NCBI GenBank assembly: GCA_947396885.1
Contig: OX377204.1
Location: forward strand, 44,131,139-44,195,138
Length of the DNA stretch: 64,000 nucleotides
Direction: 5' to 3'
Origin: Heligmosomoides polygyrus polygyrus
Lineage: Eukaryota; Nematoda; Chromadorea; Rhabditida; Heligmosomidae
Positions 1-11,085 of the stretch are shown here, piece by piece. How positions within the stretch are numbered: position 1 is the stretch's first letter; the number at the start of each line of letters is the position of its first letter. Made by a program: the position numbers and the translations under genes. Under the pieces are notes generated by a model. That model searched no databases, was not told where the DNA came from, and worked only from the letters and a program-made list of their open reading frames with translations.

Positions 1-1130
1 AAACTTTCATCCCGCAACGACTCGCCGCGCTTCTCACCCAATCGATACTAAAATGTAAATCACCTAACATAACAACAGGCAGCGAAGCAGAGCACTATAC
101 GTACATTGAGTCTATAAATCTATTATCTTGCTCGAAAGAAGATCCAGGTGCGCGATATACTAAAATGAATATAATAAATGCAGAGGAATCTCCAGAACCT
201 ATATCAAAGAAAACGAAGCCTGAATTTGGTTGTTCCCCAGTGGTGTCTGGGTTTGGGAGCCCATTTTTAATCAGGCAGCATACGCCTCCTCCTCTAATGT
301 AACTCCGATCAGGGCATACAATATTATATGGATAACCTTCTACTAATTTTTTGCTCAACTCAAAATCTTTGGGTTCAACCATGTCTCGGTAATGCAAGCG
401 ATATCAGGGACTGTTACGGCAAGAAGGGAGTGCAAAAGAGGCACTTGTTGGTGACACTTCGAGCATTGAAAACAGCACAAGAAAACCTAGACGAAGTACT
501 GCACAATCCTAGTGGTTTCCCTCTAGACACCTATATGGTCTAGTGGTAGTGGGAAGCTCACTATTTACGTCTAAGCTCACCTTTGTATACTACCCACTCC
601 TTTGCACTCTTACCTTTATTTAGCTCTCGAGCTTGTTACCGAAGCTCGAAATCCTTCGAATGTCCCTCTCTTGTCATACTCTTTCGGACGAATAGCTCGT
701 ATGACCAGCAAGTCGCAGGAGACGAATATTAGAAATAGCTTTTAGACAGTGCGACCTAGCAGGCAAAACCACCTTAACCAGGCTGTTTTTGCTATTGGAG
801 GAAATCCTCATGCGATGTACGGACACAGGCGTTTCTCGACTTGGAGAACATCGAGTATACCTGCTACCTTGTCCTCCAGATCGCCCTGATGTCACGGAGG
901 CAGGTCTTGAAGCTACTCTGCGATACCTGCTATGACAATACTTCGCATTATGATCCTCTTCTATACCATCGGCAATGGCCTGCCGTATTTTGGCTTGCAG
1001 TGCCACTACCATTTTTCAGTAAGTGGGTCAGTATCCTTCTGTATAATAGAGGCAATGATCTCACTTATTGAACAATTTACTGTAATCGCATTCATCTACC
1101 TCGGTGTCCACCACTGTTGACATGGGTGCA
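1..1130 (-). mobile_element. Decayed CR1/Jockey-type LINE fragment, cut by the window edge
   Basis: This is a non-LTR retrotransposon relic read on the minus strand, with ORF1 remains followed by the start of ORF2. From about 1100 down to 674, ORF1 pieces are scattered over several frames: a RSIVIAGIAE core, a following DKVAGILDVLQVE segment, then LVKVVLPARSHCLKAI. These match in order the ORF1 of the LINE at 57.7 kb (ERSIVLSQPS, VAELLDYLNVE, LIKVVLPSSRFQ). From 397 down to the edge, an apurinic-like endonuclease (EEP) fragment is visible, with VEGYPYNIVCPDRSYIRGGG and, after an in-frame stop, MLGDLHFSIDW, which resembles the GDFN motif. The remaining ORF2 lies beyond position 1. Stops and frameshifts show it is inactive. 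I am fairly sure of the superfamily and less sure of the clade. Confidence 0.7.
95..397 (-). pseudogene. LINE ORF2 endonuclease (EEP) fragment
   Basis: This open stretch of about 100 residues is the central part of a LINE endonuclease domain. It contains the glycine-rich turn YIRGGGVCCLIKNG and the region before the GD(F/L)N-type catalytic loop. In the intact family the domain nicks target DNA to prime reverse transcription. The frame ends at a TAG, but the same frame continues to a GDLHFSIDW motif near position 40, so the stop interrupts the domain and is not its natural end. The first catalytic N and E segments are not recognisable upstream. It belongs to the fragment spanning 1-1130. Confidence 0.6.
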
Positions 1131-3293
1131 TTTTTTTGTGATTCACGCAAAGATGGCTGCACTTTTTTGCTGGCTTGTTGGATCAATACAGTTGCAGAGC
1201 TCAGATCAAACTTTGTCTGGCGTTAACACAGGCAGATTATTGATTACGGGGCACCCATGAAAACGACTCAAAATAAACAACAATCCCTTAAGTTGGGGCT
1301 CGGAATAAAACTGGAAGTTTGGTAAGAAACAGCTGGAACGTAGGTGATTGAAACAGTACACTGGGGAGAGGACGAATCTCATGTAAAATCGAGAAAAAAA
1401 TCTAATTTGAATACAGAATGTGACAGCGATATGCGACGCGACCGGCAGAGAGCGGCGCCGCTGTATGAGAGAATATAATAATTTTGCTTAGCTTCTTCCA
1501 CCACTTCAATCGAATGCCATTTCAAAAAGGCCTGATTCGTAGAGAGCCGAACGTTGAGCATCCCAATCCTTTGGTTCCCATGTTCACATAAGGCAGATCT
1601 TGACGCCGAGATCAGAGTTAGGGAAACATCTGAACCTCAGCTGTTGTTAATTTTTAGCGAACATCGTGTAGGAGTGTCCACTCCATAGCAGGGGTGTGCG
1701 AAAATGAAATTTGAAAAAAAAAAACCGCCGTAAATCGTAAGAGTCACCTGAACTGTGGTGCAGTACTACTAAATTTCCAGAGGCTTATTCTCCTAATGTT
1801 AATCAAATGTAGTTCAACATTTCTTTATTTATCCTGTTATTTTCAGCTTAAGTTGAGCAGTTTTCCTCCCAAACTATTTCTTTTTTCACGCCTTCTTGCT
1901 TGTAAGACATCTTTCAATCCAAACTTTACATGTTTCAAGAAAGTCGAAAAAACTGTAAATTCAAAAACCGTATTTAAGCCTATGCATAGTATTTCAACAA
2001 AAAGCCTGCAACGTTTGAATATTCATTAAATTCCTAACTTAATACCAATTCATTAGCTTGTATATGAAACTAGGATTTAGCAGAAACAACAGCGAAAAAT
2101 TCGCTGTTAAAACTAAAAACTAAAAAAAGCGTTTCACCACTGACCAATGCGCCGGTTTCCTTGTGAGATTTTGTTTTGTTCTTAAAGATTTCGAAAGCTT
2201 TATAATATCACAGTTTTATTTAATATTTCTCTGCACTTGCTTGGGCTACCCTTCGCCAAGTCTGTAACAAACGTTTGTTCTCCGAGAGTCTTCAGAATCG
2301 TAAGCGGATTAGGTAGGGTGAATACGATAAGCTCAATCACACCACCGAAAGTGAGGATCAAAACTGTCAAAATCAGTTCGACCCATTCCTGAAGTGCTAC
2401 GCGCTCGGTTTTACCGCAATTTGTACATCAATTTGCTACTCCCTATAAAGTACAATGCAAACCGATGGAAACATTAGTGGTTTATCCTTTCCAAATGAGT
2501 GCAGCAACTTTCTAGACTCCGCTTCCAATCACGAATCATGTTCGATCGTGGATATGGATACATGTAGCGGAGACGGCAGCATTCGGGTTGAGAATGCCCC
2601 ATCCAATCAGACCGCCTTGTATGAGCGTGTCATTCAGAGAGGGCGTGTACTCCGTGCCCTCATCTGGTGGCATGTGGTCGGCCTGTGCTCTGCTTGGCTA
2701 TTATTGAGTGTTGCGCTCCCACCTACCAATGCTGTTCACCTTCGCGATTAGGTCATCAAAGACAACTCTCAGGGAAAGCTGGAATGAGCCGTAAGAGGAC
2801 AACATTAGAGGGGGCACATCTTTACAACCCGATCCACCACATTAATGTGGACGCCGGTTGGTTGTGATCAAAGATAACATTTACGAAAATTTACGATTTG
2901 CGACCCACAATGTCGTAAATCGTAAATCGTAAAAAATTCTGTCAAAATAGCAGCAAATCGTAGAATCGTAAATCGTCATTACGCACACCCTCGCCCCATA
3001 GCGTCTATGCCGATATGCGGCCCTTTGACCACCTGGCATATGTCGCGTAGTTTATTGTGCTCCGTACCTTTAAGCTAAAGTGTTAATTACCTAGAAAACG
3101 TGTTTTTTTACGGCGATGGAGTGCTGGTATTTTTAAGATAGTATTTAAAGTCTTATGGCACTGCATGTTAGGTCGTTGATTCTATACCAAGAGAGGTAGA
3201 TGGTTGGGAACAGGAGCTTTTCTGTAACTCTCATGGTGACCACCTGTTTTTCAAGATCCTCTTTGAAACTCTCAATGGAGAAGGAAGTAATGC
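1131..3293. other. No recognised gene; AT-rich stretch with CGTAAAT repeats
   Basis: I see no family in this interval. At 1722-1742 and more clearly at 2885-2975 there are short imperfect repeats of a cgtaaatcgtaa motif, a degenerate microsatellite-like array. A 98-residue open frame at 2455-2751 (+) has a Ser/Asp-rich N-terminal half and a hydrophobic segment (ALIWWHVVGLCSAWLLLSVA). It is not recognisable, has no convincing splice context, and may be chance. The 3' end borders the MYST exons, but I could not find the catalytic acetyltransferase core here. Confidence 0.4.
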
Positions 3294-3614
3294 ATGTTGA
3301 AGGTGGAAGACGTCACTGTTGATGATCTCGAGGCGCTAGTTGGTATCAACAAGGACGACATCAAGGACACAATGGAGCCGATTGGTCTTCTTTCTCATCT
3401 TAAAGGTAGTCACCACACTTGATTACTTTTCGATTAACCCCTTTTCTGTTTACATTTAAAGTTCAAATTTGCAGGTGGTACTTACATCGTCCACAATCCG
3501 AAATTAGACCAGGAAAGCGGCGTAGAACGACCAACTCCGCCGCTAAGGCGGCTTATTCCGAAATGCCTAACATGGACCGCAAGAACTTTTGATAGACCAA
3601 AGCGTCGAAACTGA
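3294..3614 (+). CDS. MYST-family histone acetyltransferase, C-terminal exons (partial)
   Basis: Two exons, 3294-3405 and 3475-3614, join across a 69-bp intron (donor AAAG|gtagt, acceptor tttgcag|GTGG) in consistent phase and end in TGA. The spliced product of about 83 residues resembles the last part of MYST acetyltransferases. VTVDDLEALVGINKDDIKD corresponds to the helical segment after the catalytic core. YIVHNPKL corresponds to the KGQ-h-I-x-x-x-PKL strand, and LIPKCLTWTA to the terminal D-x-x-CL-W/F-TP element. MYST enzymes acetylate histone tails in the nucleus. KAT8/MOF or KAT5/Tip60 is the closest type in my judgement. The acetyl-CoA-binding and catalytic regions are not found upstream. 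A related reading (KILFETLNGEG) runs up to the exon in another frame and hits a TGA. This is either a 3' remnant, a frameshifted gene, or a gene with distant upstream exons. The chosen start is only the first in-frame ATG after a stop. Confidence 0.5.
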
Positions 3615-4530
3615 ATTGTTGTTATTAGAAGTAAGACTAGCAGGAAGAGAGGTGAAGTCTCGAGCACTCCCTCAATCTACAAGTTTCTCATTACTGTAAA
3701 GGGGTTCTCAATCCTTTCGCGACAATGCAGGACAATGCAGTGCGACGCTTATTTGTGGCATCATACAACTTCAGAAGATGTTAGTCAAAATTTTTCCTGG
3801 AACAACTCTCCTGTACCTACCTTATGGTCTGACTGATCAGAAAGTGATGTAGCTTCCAGTTCAGTCTTGCTTTCAAAGAAATTTACCAGTGACAGTTACT
3901 GGCACCATAAGGAAACGAAAAACGCAAAAAAACGAAGGGGTTAAGGAGTGTAGAAGAAGTGCGCAATAGGATTCGGGTTTTGATAGATTTACCTTTCTGA
4001 AGGCCACCTAATCCAGCATTAGTCCACCTACTATGTCATTGTTGTGAATTTCATTTGTTCTAAGTAGTTGCATTATTATTGTCGATTTCACCACTTTAGT
4101 TATTGTATATGCGATGTATCACCTTTTTCACTGTGCTTGTTTCTTGTATTGCATAGATGTACGCCTTTTCACTGCTTCCATTGAGCTGACTATAAAATAG
4201 CTGTCCGTTGGATAAACATATGATTTCATTTAGCTATTGTATATTAGCGAAAGGTGTTTTCGTTTGCTTTTCTAACTACCTGTGCTTTCACAGCCATATA
4301 GTACTTTGGAAGATCATACTGTTTGGACAGTTCTACCTGTACGAAGCACATAAAATAGGGAATTGCTAAGACCACTAGAAACAGATCGGAATAGATGCAT
4401 GGCATAGGAACGCGTTGGGACCGGAGCACACTTGTTCGACGCGCCGCTCACGTCGGATTCGTCACCGTCCACGTGGGCATTCCATCGATGCGGATTAGTC
4501 TCTTGTACGTCCGCGGTGGCGTTTCTGGCA
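3615..4530. other. Intergenic, nothing recognised
   Basis: This AT-rich stretch lies downstream of the MYST exons. It contains a direct duplication of gacaatgcag near 3721-3740 but no reading frame with family features, and no clear polyadenylation cluster that I would commit to. Confidence 0.35.
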
Positions 4531-4534
4531 GGCA

Positions 4535-4605
4535 GATCGTAGCGCAGTGGGTGGTGCGTTGCTTCATGCGAAGGAGGCCGGGGGTTCCATCCTCCTGCGT
4601 CCCGG
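4535..4605 (+). repeat. tRNA-like (pol III promoter-like) sequence
   Basis: The sequence has an A-box-like TAGCGCAGTGG at 4540-4550 and a B-box-like GGGTTCCATCC at 4582-4592, spaced as in a tRNA. The D-loop and T-arm regions are recognisable, but I cannot fold a full cloverleaf with a convincing anticodon arm. It is more likely a tRNA-derived SINE or tRNA pseudogene than a functional tRNA. The same TGGCGCAGTGG-type A box recurs at 11806 and 33231 inside inverted-repeat elements. Confidence 0.4.
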
Positions 4606-5644
4606 GTTTTTTGCATTTCAACTGACTGATATTTGAGAGGTTTTGACGTCTACACAATTTTCTGGTGTTCTGTGCGCATTTTCCCCGCTGTATGCGCTTG
4701 TGCAGGACCCAGATGTGAACTCCGTCTGAACGACAAAAGTAGTTTCCACACGAGCAGCTCGGATGGTCCCTGGAGTGCCATCCCTAGCCTGGTTCTGCGC
4801 TCGAAGAGCACAGAACCCAGTTTCCACACGAGCAGCTTGGATGTATTCCGATCTAGTTTTAGTGGCCGTAGATGCACTGCATAAAATAGCCTTCTTATAA
4901 ATAACGCCTACAAAATTGAAGAGACCATGAAGAACGGCGTTACTGAATCCTTTTTGGGATGCGCCACGCACTCTACTTCTGCGGGATGTCGAGGGGGCGA
5001 TTTGAACGCGTATTTGGCCAATAGATTACTTTGCGGCAGCCAGCCAATGTGCGAGTCTGTGCTTTATCTGTTCCAGACAGGTCTAGTACCAACGATCTCG
5101 GACGGATTGAAAACCTGGTGGGAGTGGGGCGAAAAATACGAACAAAGGACCTGTCATGGGTGCACGCGACAGCCCACACTCCTTCCGAATGCGCTGCACG
5201 CAGCCTTTGGAAAGAAGTGCTCTATAATTCGTAAAGAATTTTGAGTTGTCACGTCGAGTTTCTACCCTCTTACCTTAAAGAGATAGTATCCTAGTACCGG
5301 AAAGGTTACGATTCCACATTCTCAATTTTTTGTAACTGTTTGAGTCAGATGAATAGCGCTAAAAGAACCTCATCAAGATCAGACATCTAAGCTGACGACG
5401 CTGATCAACCTGAGTAGTTCACAAGTATAGTCCTTCCCATTATAGCGCCTCCAGGTAAGACGCGTCTCACTTTATAACGTAGATTTTCTTGGGAACCGAT
5501 CTGTACAAGCCATCTTCGCTTAGGATGCTTCGAATATAACGTTAGTCTCGTTATAGCGCGGTTCTGGCAAGGGAAGGATCTTAAGTGCATGTCTGAACGG
5601 GAAGAGGGAGTCATAAAGGAAGGATCTCCTTCAGTTAGTTTTCA

Positions 5645-5945
5645 GCAGTTAGCCAAGAGTGTCATCAATTTTATTGCTGCAGACGCTTCGGCGTCGTATC
5701 TTTCATCAGCCTGGAAAAGTCGCGACACTTGTGGAGCTGTTCAATCAAACATCATTTCTTCCTAAAGAAACTCTTGCTGAGGAAAGCAGGGGTAAGATGC
5801 GATCTCCGAGGTACAACTAATTTTCGAAGTGGATAACACTATACCATTGGACACCGGTAGTTGGAAGGAATAAGCTTCGGTCCTAGGGACCACCCGACTA
5901 AGTGCAGCGGAGGTCAGATCGAGCAGAACAAACCCACAGTTCTAC
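5645..5945 (-). mobile_element. Penelope-like element 3' tail fragment
   Basis: This segment aligns along its length with the terminal region of the Penelope-like copies at 13.5-13.8 kb and 15.58-15.89 kb. Shared landmarks are the tcatcaa-tttatt block, the agcctggaaaagtcg block, acacttgtgga, the ggtcctagggaccacccgact block and ggtcagatcgagcag. No coding part of the element (reverse transcriptase or GIY-YIG) remains. On the minus strand, a CTGATGA-stem-GAAG motif at about 5680-5713 is the hammerhead-like core, with the conserved GAAA changed to GAAG. It is an older, diverged insertion. Confidence 0.65.
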
Positions 5946-5949
5946 TCTA

Positions 5950-8140
5950 GCTCTAGCTGTAGAGAACGAATCTGTCACAATGACATTGAAGGTCTGCCCC
6001 TGATGTAGCGACTCCTGCGCCATGATCACGTTGAAAGGCTAGTTGCTTATGCCCGGTACAAAGCTGGTTATACGAAGTTACCTCCTAGTCGCTTTGGAAA
6101 TCCGAACAGCGTGGTTCTTCCCGAAGTCATTGGTCAATGAAGGGAGACAAGCTGTCAAGTGTCTGTGGCTTTTATATGTATCTAGTCCTTCTGCTGCATG
6201 CACCTTGTGCCTGTGTATCACTGGTGTGGAACGTCCACGCGTTATAATGTTGAATATCTTTCCCACTGTCTTGTGGTTAAGAACGTGCCAGTAATAAACG
6301 CCTTGCAACAAAGTTGCTCTCCACAGCATGCAGCTGGAAAAATCTGCAGAAAACGCAGTTCCCAGTTCATACGCTTTAGACCCTTCCCCTTTGAGAGAAG
6401 CCCTGCGTTCAAAGTGACCCTCGTTATAACGCGACCAAAGCTAAATTTCGGTCCCAAGCAGAACATTAAGGTGAGCAAGATGCGTTCGTGATCAGACCGC
6501 TTTATTGCCACGTTCACTATCACGAGCGACACCCGTGAGGAAATTGATTATGTGCATATCGACGTTTTTCGCGCGAGCGTGGCCCACAAAAATATTTATA
6601 GTCAGCAATATGTTGAGCACAGTGGAAGGCTCCCGGTAGTGGTTAGAATGACCGCGTTTCTGGACGTTTCTTCCGTCAGGAACGAGAGAAGAGGGGAGGT
6701 GAAATTTAGATTATTCAGAAACAATGCCCTACATTTTTTTGAGCTTACAAGGGAGGCCCATGAATTTCCCCCAAAGATTCTCAACTTGACCTATATGGTC
6801 TTGTAGAGCATCGGACGAGGATCACGAAATTGTGTTTTTGCTAAATGTCGTGACGCGGGTGGCCGCTCCCCCGTCGAGGCATCGGCGGAGAGGGGGAACG
6901 CCACCCACGCCCCGGCTTGTAGCCCTCTTAGATCTGCTGCTCGCTAAGGGTGCCCACCCTAAGACCACGCCTTGTTGCTACCCATAGGCCCTATGCGGAT
7001 CCATTGTGCCGCGGTGTTAAGGCTTGATCCCAATCCAACACACTTCCACGCAACATCCTGCAGTGAGCACTGGACTCGACACTCGCCCCAGGGGTACCCT
7101 CTTCGGTCGAGGCGTCCCCCGACCTCTGGCGGTCCCCCTGGAATTAGACTGGCATACTTCGACCAGACATGGAATCGATAGACCAGTTTAGTTAAGCAGT
7201 CAAACTGTTAGCGTTATATGTTTATGGCAGTCTAAGCTAATATGATTAAGGATACACAACAATTACAAAAGACCTACGAGTTAGGGGAAGACCGCACCCA
7301 CGACTACCAGGGGCCAAGCAAAGCCGACAACCCGCCGGCCATGGCCGGCCCTGCCCTGTGGCGTGTGCCAAGTCAGGGCAACGGGGCCGGTCAGAGGACC
7401 GGCGTTACCTGCGGGTCCCGGACGACGGACGAGGCGACGAGGACTGGAGAAGTCGAGCGCACGTTGACTGGCGGACACTCCAAGACGGTGGCAGCTCCTC
7501 GTCGTCCTAAGCTGGACGGTTCCGGCGACCTCGGGCTAAGGCGCAGCCCTCCTCGACGACGGTTGGCGTTGACGGACCGCGGAGACCAGGAGACGACCGC
7601 TCTGCGGGAGCGGCGGACGACGACTGACTGGTGGAGCGGCTAGAGCGCTCAGGGGCACGCTCCCTCTGCGTCTCTAGCCGCTTCCCGAAGCTTCCCTGCT
7701 CGGGTGACGCGTTGGCGCAGGCTTCGACGTGTCGATCGACGGGTTTTGACCTGTTGACCCCCGCGACGACCGTACTGTCGTACGGAAGTCACGACACTAA
7801 ATGCCCCTGGGTGTTCCAAAATGGCAAAAAATGTTATCACTTCAGGGCGGGCTGATAAGGCAAAAGTGACACCTGGAATGGCCCTGCCCTGCCCTGAATT
7901 TAACTTACAAAAGGTTTGGAGCTCAAATTAAAGTTTGATTATGGTAATGATGATAATTGACGACTTTCCTAGACGAAGATGCAGGATGCATTCAAGTGAT
8001 TCATTTGCATCGATGGTGGCAGCGACTGGATGACCGAATGGATAGCGACGCGGACTTAAGGGAGGGGGACGAAGGTTCGATTCCGGGAGGTTGGGGGATT
8101 TGCTAGGTGATCTGGAGCCATTTTTACAAAAGAAGAGTTC
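5950..8140. other. No recognised gene; GC-rich block at 6.85-7.86 kb
   Basis: Short shared motifs with cgttataacg cores occur at about 5400-5560 and again near 6420, suggesting remnants of one diverged repeat. From about 6850 the sequence becomes GC-rich, unlike its surroundings. It includes a 133-residue open frame at 7242-7643 (+) rich in Arg, Thr, Gly and Pro, with no recognisable domain, and CCGGCC/CCTGCCCTG-type simple motifs. The frame could be a decayed LINE 5' region or a GC-rich repeat; I cannot assign it. Confidence 0.35.
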
Positions 8141-8143
8141 ATT

Positions 8144-8587
8144 TTGACTTCGGTAGCGTACCGTGTTATTCCGAGCATCGTGCCACGAGCATCGTGCTAC
8201 GATGTTCGGAGTGACACGACTCACGCAAGTGAGAGAAGGCCTCCGGAGTTCCGAGCTTCGCCGACGTTCGAAGGAGTCGAAGGAGACGCTGTCGCGTGGG
8301 CCAAGTTGTCGAAAATTAGGTGGGCCGGCCACGTAATGCGCTTCGCAGACACCCGCTGGACGAGAGCCGTCACCGACTGGATTCCGCGGGATGTCAGGAG
8401 AACACCAGAACGCCCACCAACACGTTGGTCGGACTTCTTCGTGAAAGCCCTGAACGACCGTTATGACGCTCTTCGTGTCCCTCGAGCGAAGAGGATCCAT
8501 TGGAGCACTCCGGCATGCGACAGGGACGAATGGAGACGCTGCTGGCGCCCGCTCGAGCAAGTCGATGATCAACGGGACGACAGGTGA
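8144..8587 (+). pseudogene. RTE-type reverse transcriptase, C-terminal fragment
   Basis: The open frame encodes the region C-terminal to the reverse transcriptase of RTE-like LINEs. The clearest part is [19 protein letters not shown], followed by a Pro/Arg-rich linker ([15 protein letters not shown]), and the frame ends after a [12 protein letters not shown] segment. The same post-RT architecture (RLRWYGHVLR then RPKGRPKQRW) is seen in the longer RTE at 19.1-21.6 kb, so this is a different RTE lineage. No palm-domain motifs remain. The large open frame on the opposite strand is its antisense shadow. A further diverged tail of this lineage flanks the RTE insertion at 21.6 kb. Confidence 0.65.
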
Positions 8588-8904
8588 CAGTTGATACCGT
8601 GTTATTGGATAGTGGTGAATAAGAGTGAGGAGGTCACTACCACCGATTTCGCCCTGACTTCGCATATGGGAACTATTTAAGCCACTGACCACGAATCTGT
8701 CATCCTTATCTAAATCTTCACTTTTCTTACACTACTTTTCTCTCAAAATCGAAGGTCGGAAAGTAACATTGGAGAAGGCCGCATTGGAGAAGAACGCGAC
8801 TCTGGTAACGTAAAAAGATTTAGTCAACAATATCTACTGTAACCTACGTAGTCGATCGAAATTCTAAAAATCTACCACTATATAATTGAGTTATCTCCCT
8901 GCCT

Positions 8905-8960
8905 GTAGATGGTGAGGCGTATCTCACTCAGGTTGGGAACCTGGCTGAGATACGCCTCGT
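8905..8960. repeat. Perfect-arm hairpin near the 5' end of element A
   Basis: GAGGCGTATCTCA and TGAGATACGCCTC form a 13-bp inverted repeat, and the interior CAGGTT/AACCTG adds a second short stem, giving a nearly continuous hairpin. The gtgagatacgcc half recurs twice near 47.78-47.84 kb at the start of element C, which supports a shared 5' subterminal structure. Confidence 0.7.
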
Positions 8961-8999
8961 GGAAGCACGCGCAATCCCATGGAACCCCTTGCGACGCCT

Positions 9000-10210
9000 C
9001 CGCGTACCTCGCGCGGGCAACGTCTGCCGTTCAACATGGGATGTTGTTACAGCAGAGGACGCGTAGCCTCCTCCTGCTTGACAAAACGGCGTTTGCGCGC
9101 GTTTCTGAGTACCTGAATCCAGAAGACGGGTTCCCTTCGTCACACCACAACCCTCTGGAGTCAGAAGAGGAGACACCGTCGTCCAACGACGAGGCATCGC
9201 ATTCAGAATTGAGCATGACATGCTGCTGCAGCAGAGGAAGCGCAGCCTCTTCTCTATTGACACAACGGCGTCTGCGCGCGTTTCTGAGTCCCTGAATCCA
9301 GAAGGCGGGTTCCCTTCGTCGCACCACAACCGTCTGGATTCAGAAGATCGAAAGGAAAGGAAACAGAGGTCTCATCGTCGTCGTACGACGACTGGCCGCA
9401 TGCAGAAGTCAGCATTATCCCATGTTGAACGGAAAACGTTACCCGCGCCAGGTACGCCTCTGCGTACCTCGCGCGGGCAATGTTTGCCGTTCAACATGGG
9501 ATGTTGTTACAGCAGAGGACGCGTAGCCTCCTCCTGCTTGACAAAACGGCGTTTGCGCGCGTTTCTGAGTACCTGAATCCAGAAGACGGGTTCCCTTCAT
9601 CGCACCACAACCTTCTGGAGTCAGAAGAGGAGACACCGTCGTCCTACGACGAGGGATCCCATTCAGAATTGAGCATGAGATGCTGCTGCAGCAGAGGAAG
9701 CGCAGCCTTCTGCTTGACACAACGGCGTCTGCGCGCGTTTCTGAGCGAATCCTGAATTCAGAAGACGGGTCCTCTTCGTCGCGCAACAAGCATAGGGGGT
9801 CAAAAGAGGTGACACCGTCGTCGTACGACGAGCGGCCGCATCCAGAATTCAACATGGGATGCTCGTCCAGCCGAGGAAGCACAGCCTCCTCTCTATTGAC
9901 ACAACGGCGTCTGCGCGCGTTTCTGAGTCCCTGAATCCAGAAGGAGGGTTCCCTTCGTCGCACCGCAACCGTCTGGATTCAGAAGATCGAAAAGAAAGGA
10001 AGCAGAGGTCTCATCGTCGTCGTACGACGACTGGCCGCATGCAGAACTCAGCATTATCCCATGTTGAACGGAAAACGTTACCCGCGCCAGGTACGCCTCC
10101 GCGTACCTCGCGCGGGCGATGTTTGCCGTTCAACATGGGATGTTGTTAGAGCATAGGACGCGTAGCCTCCTCCTGCTTGACTCAGCGGCGTCTGCGCGCG
10201 TTTCTGAGCG
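9000..10210 (+). repeat. Higher-order tandem repeat block
   Basis: A module containing gcgcgcgtttctgag recurs near 9095, 9272, 9555, 9732, 9912 and 10193, with alternating spacings of about 180 and 280 bp. A longer marker, cgcgcgggca(a/g/c) followed by (t/g)(t/c)tgccgttcaacatgg, appears near 9013, 9470 and 10110. The array is therefore built of larger composite units. The repeats keep open frames with recurring LLQQR, RVSE.LNPE.GFPSSH and SHSEL motifs in shifting frames. Related single modules occur in element C near 48.42 and 49.32 kb. I see no sign that it encodes a protein with a known function; it looks like a minisatellite carried by a transposon. Confidence 0.75.
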
Positions 10211-11085
10211 TTTGATTCTGAATACATGTCACTGACGTCTGCCTTGAGCATGGTAGGACCACTAAGGGGTGTTGGAGAAGGGAAGTAAGGGCCCTTTAGA
10301 GGTAACCAGGTGAGCGTCCAGGAAGGAAAGGAACAACCTGAAGGAGGGACCAGGGCGGGGAAGCCAACAAGAAGAGACCAGTAGGGGGTCAATAGTGAAA
10401 ACAAGGAAGTGGGTCAGGGGTTGGGACCAGGAAGGTGGGGGGGGGGGGGGAGGGGGGAAGACCTGTAAAGGCGGACCTTCAATTAGATCTAGAAAGAAGG
10501 AACGAGTGGAACGAGTGAGGGGGAAGCTGGCGCCCGGATTCGGAAGACGTGTACACAGTGGAGGGGCCGAAGTACTGCGCAGCACAAACCAATGATGTTA
10601 CTGGACGGTGTGTAGAAAATGTCTATGATGAAAGGTACCGAAGTGGTGAACGGCTTGATGCCGATGAAGTACGCAGCAGGTCCTAGATGTTAGCGAATTT
10701 TAAGTTTGACAAAAGGTACCTTCTTTAGGTCAGTGATGGTGGAAAGTCGCGCGAAGCGCGCAAGTGCGAGACACGCCGTTAGGCGTGTCGGAGCACTTGT
10801 AGATATTATATCCGTGATCGGCACCCCAAATAACCCCCATGGGCGATGTTTGACCGAAGTTTTTCCTTACGACCTCTCCTCGACGTTTGGAGACGTGAAA
10901 GGCAGCAGTGCCGGTTATTCTGTGCACACTCCTTTACTTATACATACCCATCGTAACCTTCTGTAATCTATCGCTTCACCGAAATTGGTTGCCATATTGG
11001 TGATTTGCATCCTAAAGAACACTATAGATGAATTGGAGAAATTTTTTTGAACTCCAGAGTTGAGGGAGGGAGTGCTAGTGCTCCT

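Larger units (their letters stand above)
8871..10812 (+). mobile_element. Helitron-like non-autonomous element A
   Basis: The 5' end reads TCTACCACTATATAATTG, a Helitron-like TC start shared in form with elements at 39.97, 41.40 and 47.73 kb. A 13-bp-arm hairpin follows at 8911-8955. The body is a tandem-repeat block (9.0-10.2 kb) and then a purine-rich stretch with an 11-base G run. The 3' end has a small hairpin with a CGAAGC centre (10748-10760), a larger stem aagtgc.../...gcactt with inner GACACGCC/GGCGTGTC arms (10762-10798), and a GTAGATATTATAT end. The last 250 bases match element C (atgatgttactggacgg and tcctagatgttagcgaatttt modules). No Rep or helicase ORF is present. Assignment to Helitrons is by end structure only. 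Confidence 0.55.

Noticed and set aside
2455..2751. Small membrane protein gene
   Set aside because: One hydrophobic segment and an ATG are present, but there is no family, splice signal or conservation that I can see; mentioned only in the interval note.
4540..4605. Functional tRNA gene
   Set aside because: A and B boxes are present, but the anticodon and acceptor stems do not pair convincingly, so it is listed only as tRNA-like.
7928..8692. 254-residue minus-strand open frame
   Set aside because: It lies antisense to the RTE C-terminal fragment (8144-8587), and its composition follows from that coding sequence; no independent domain is visible.
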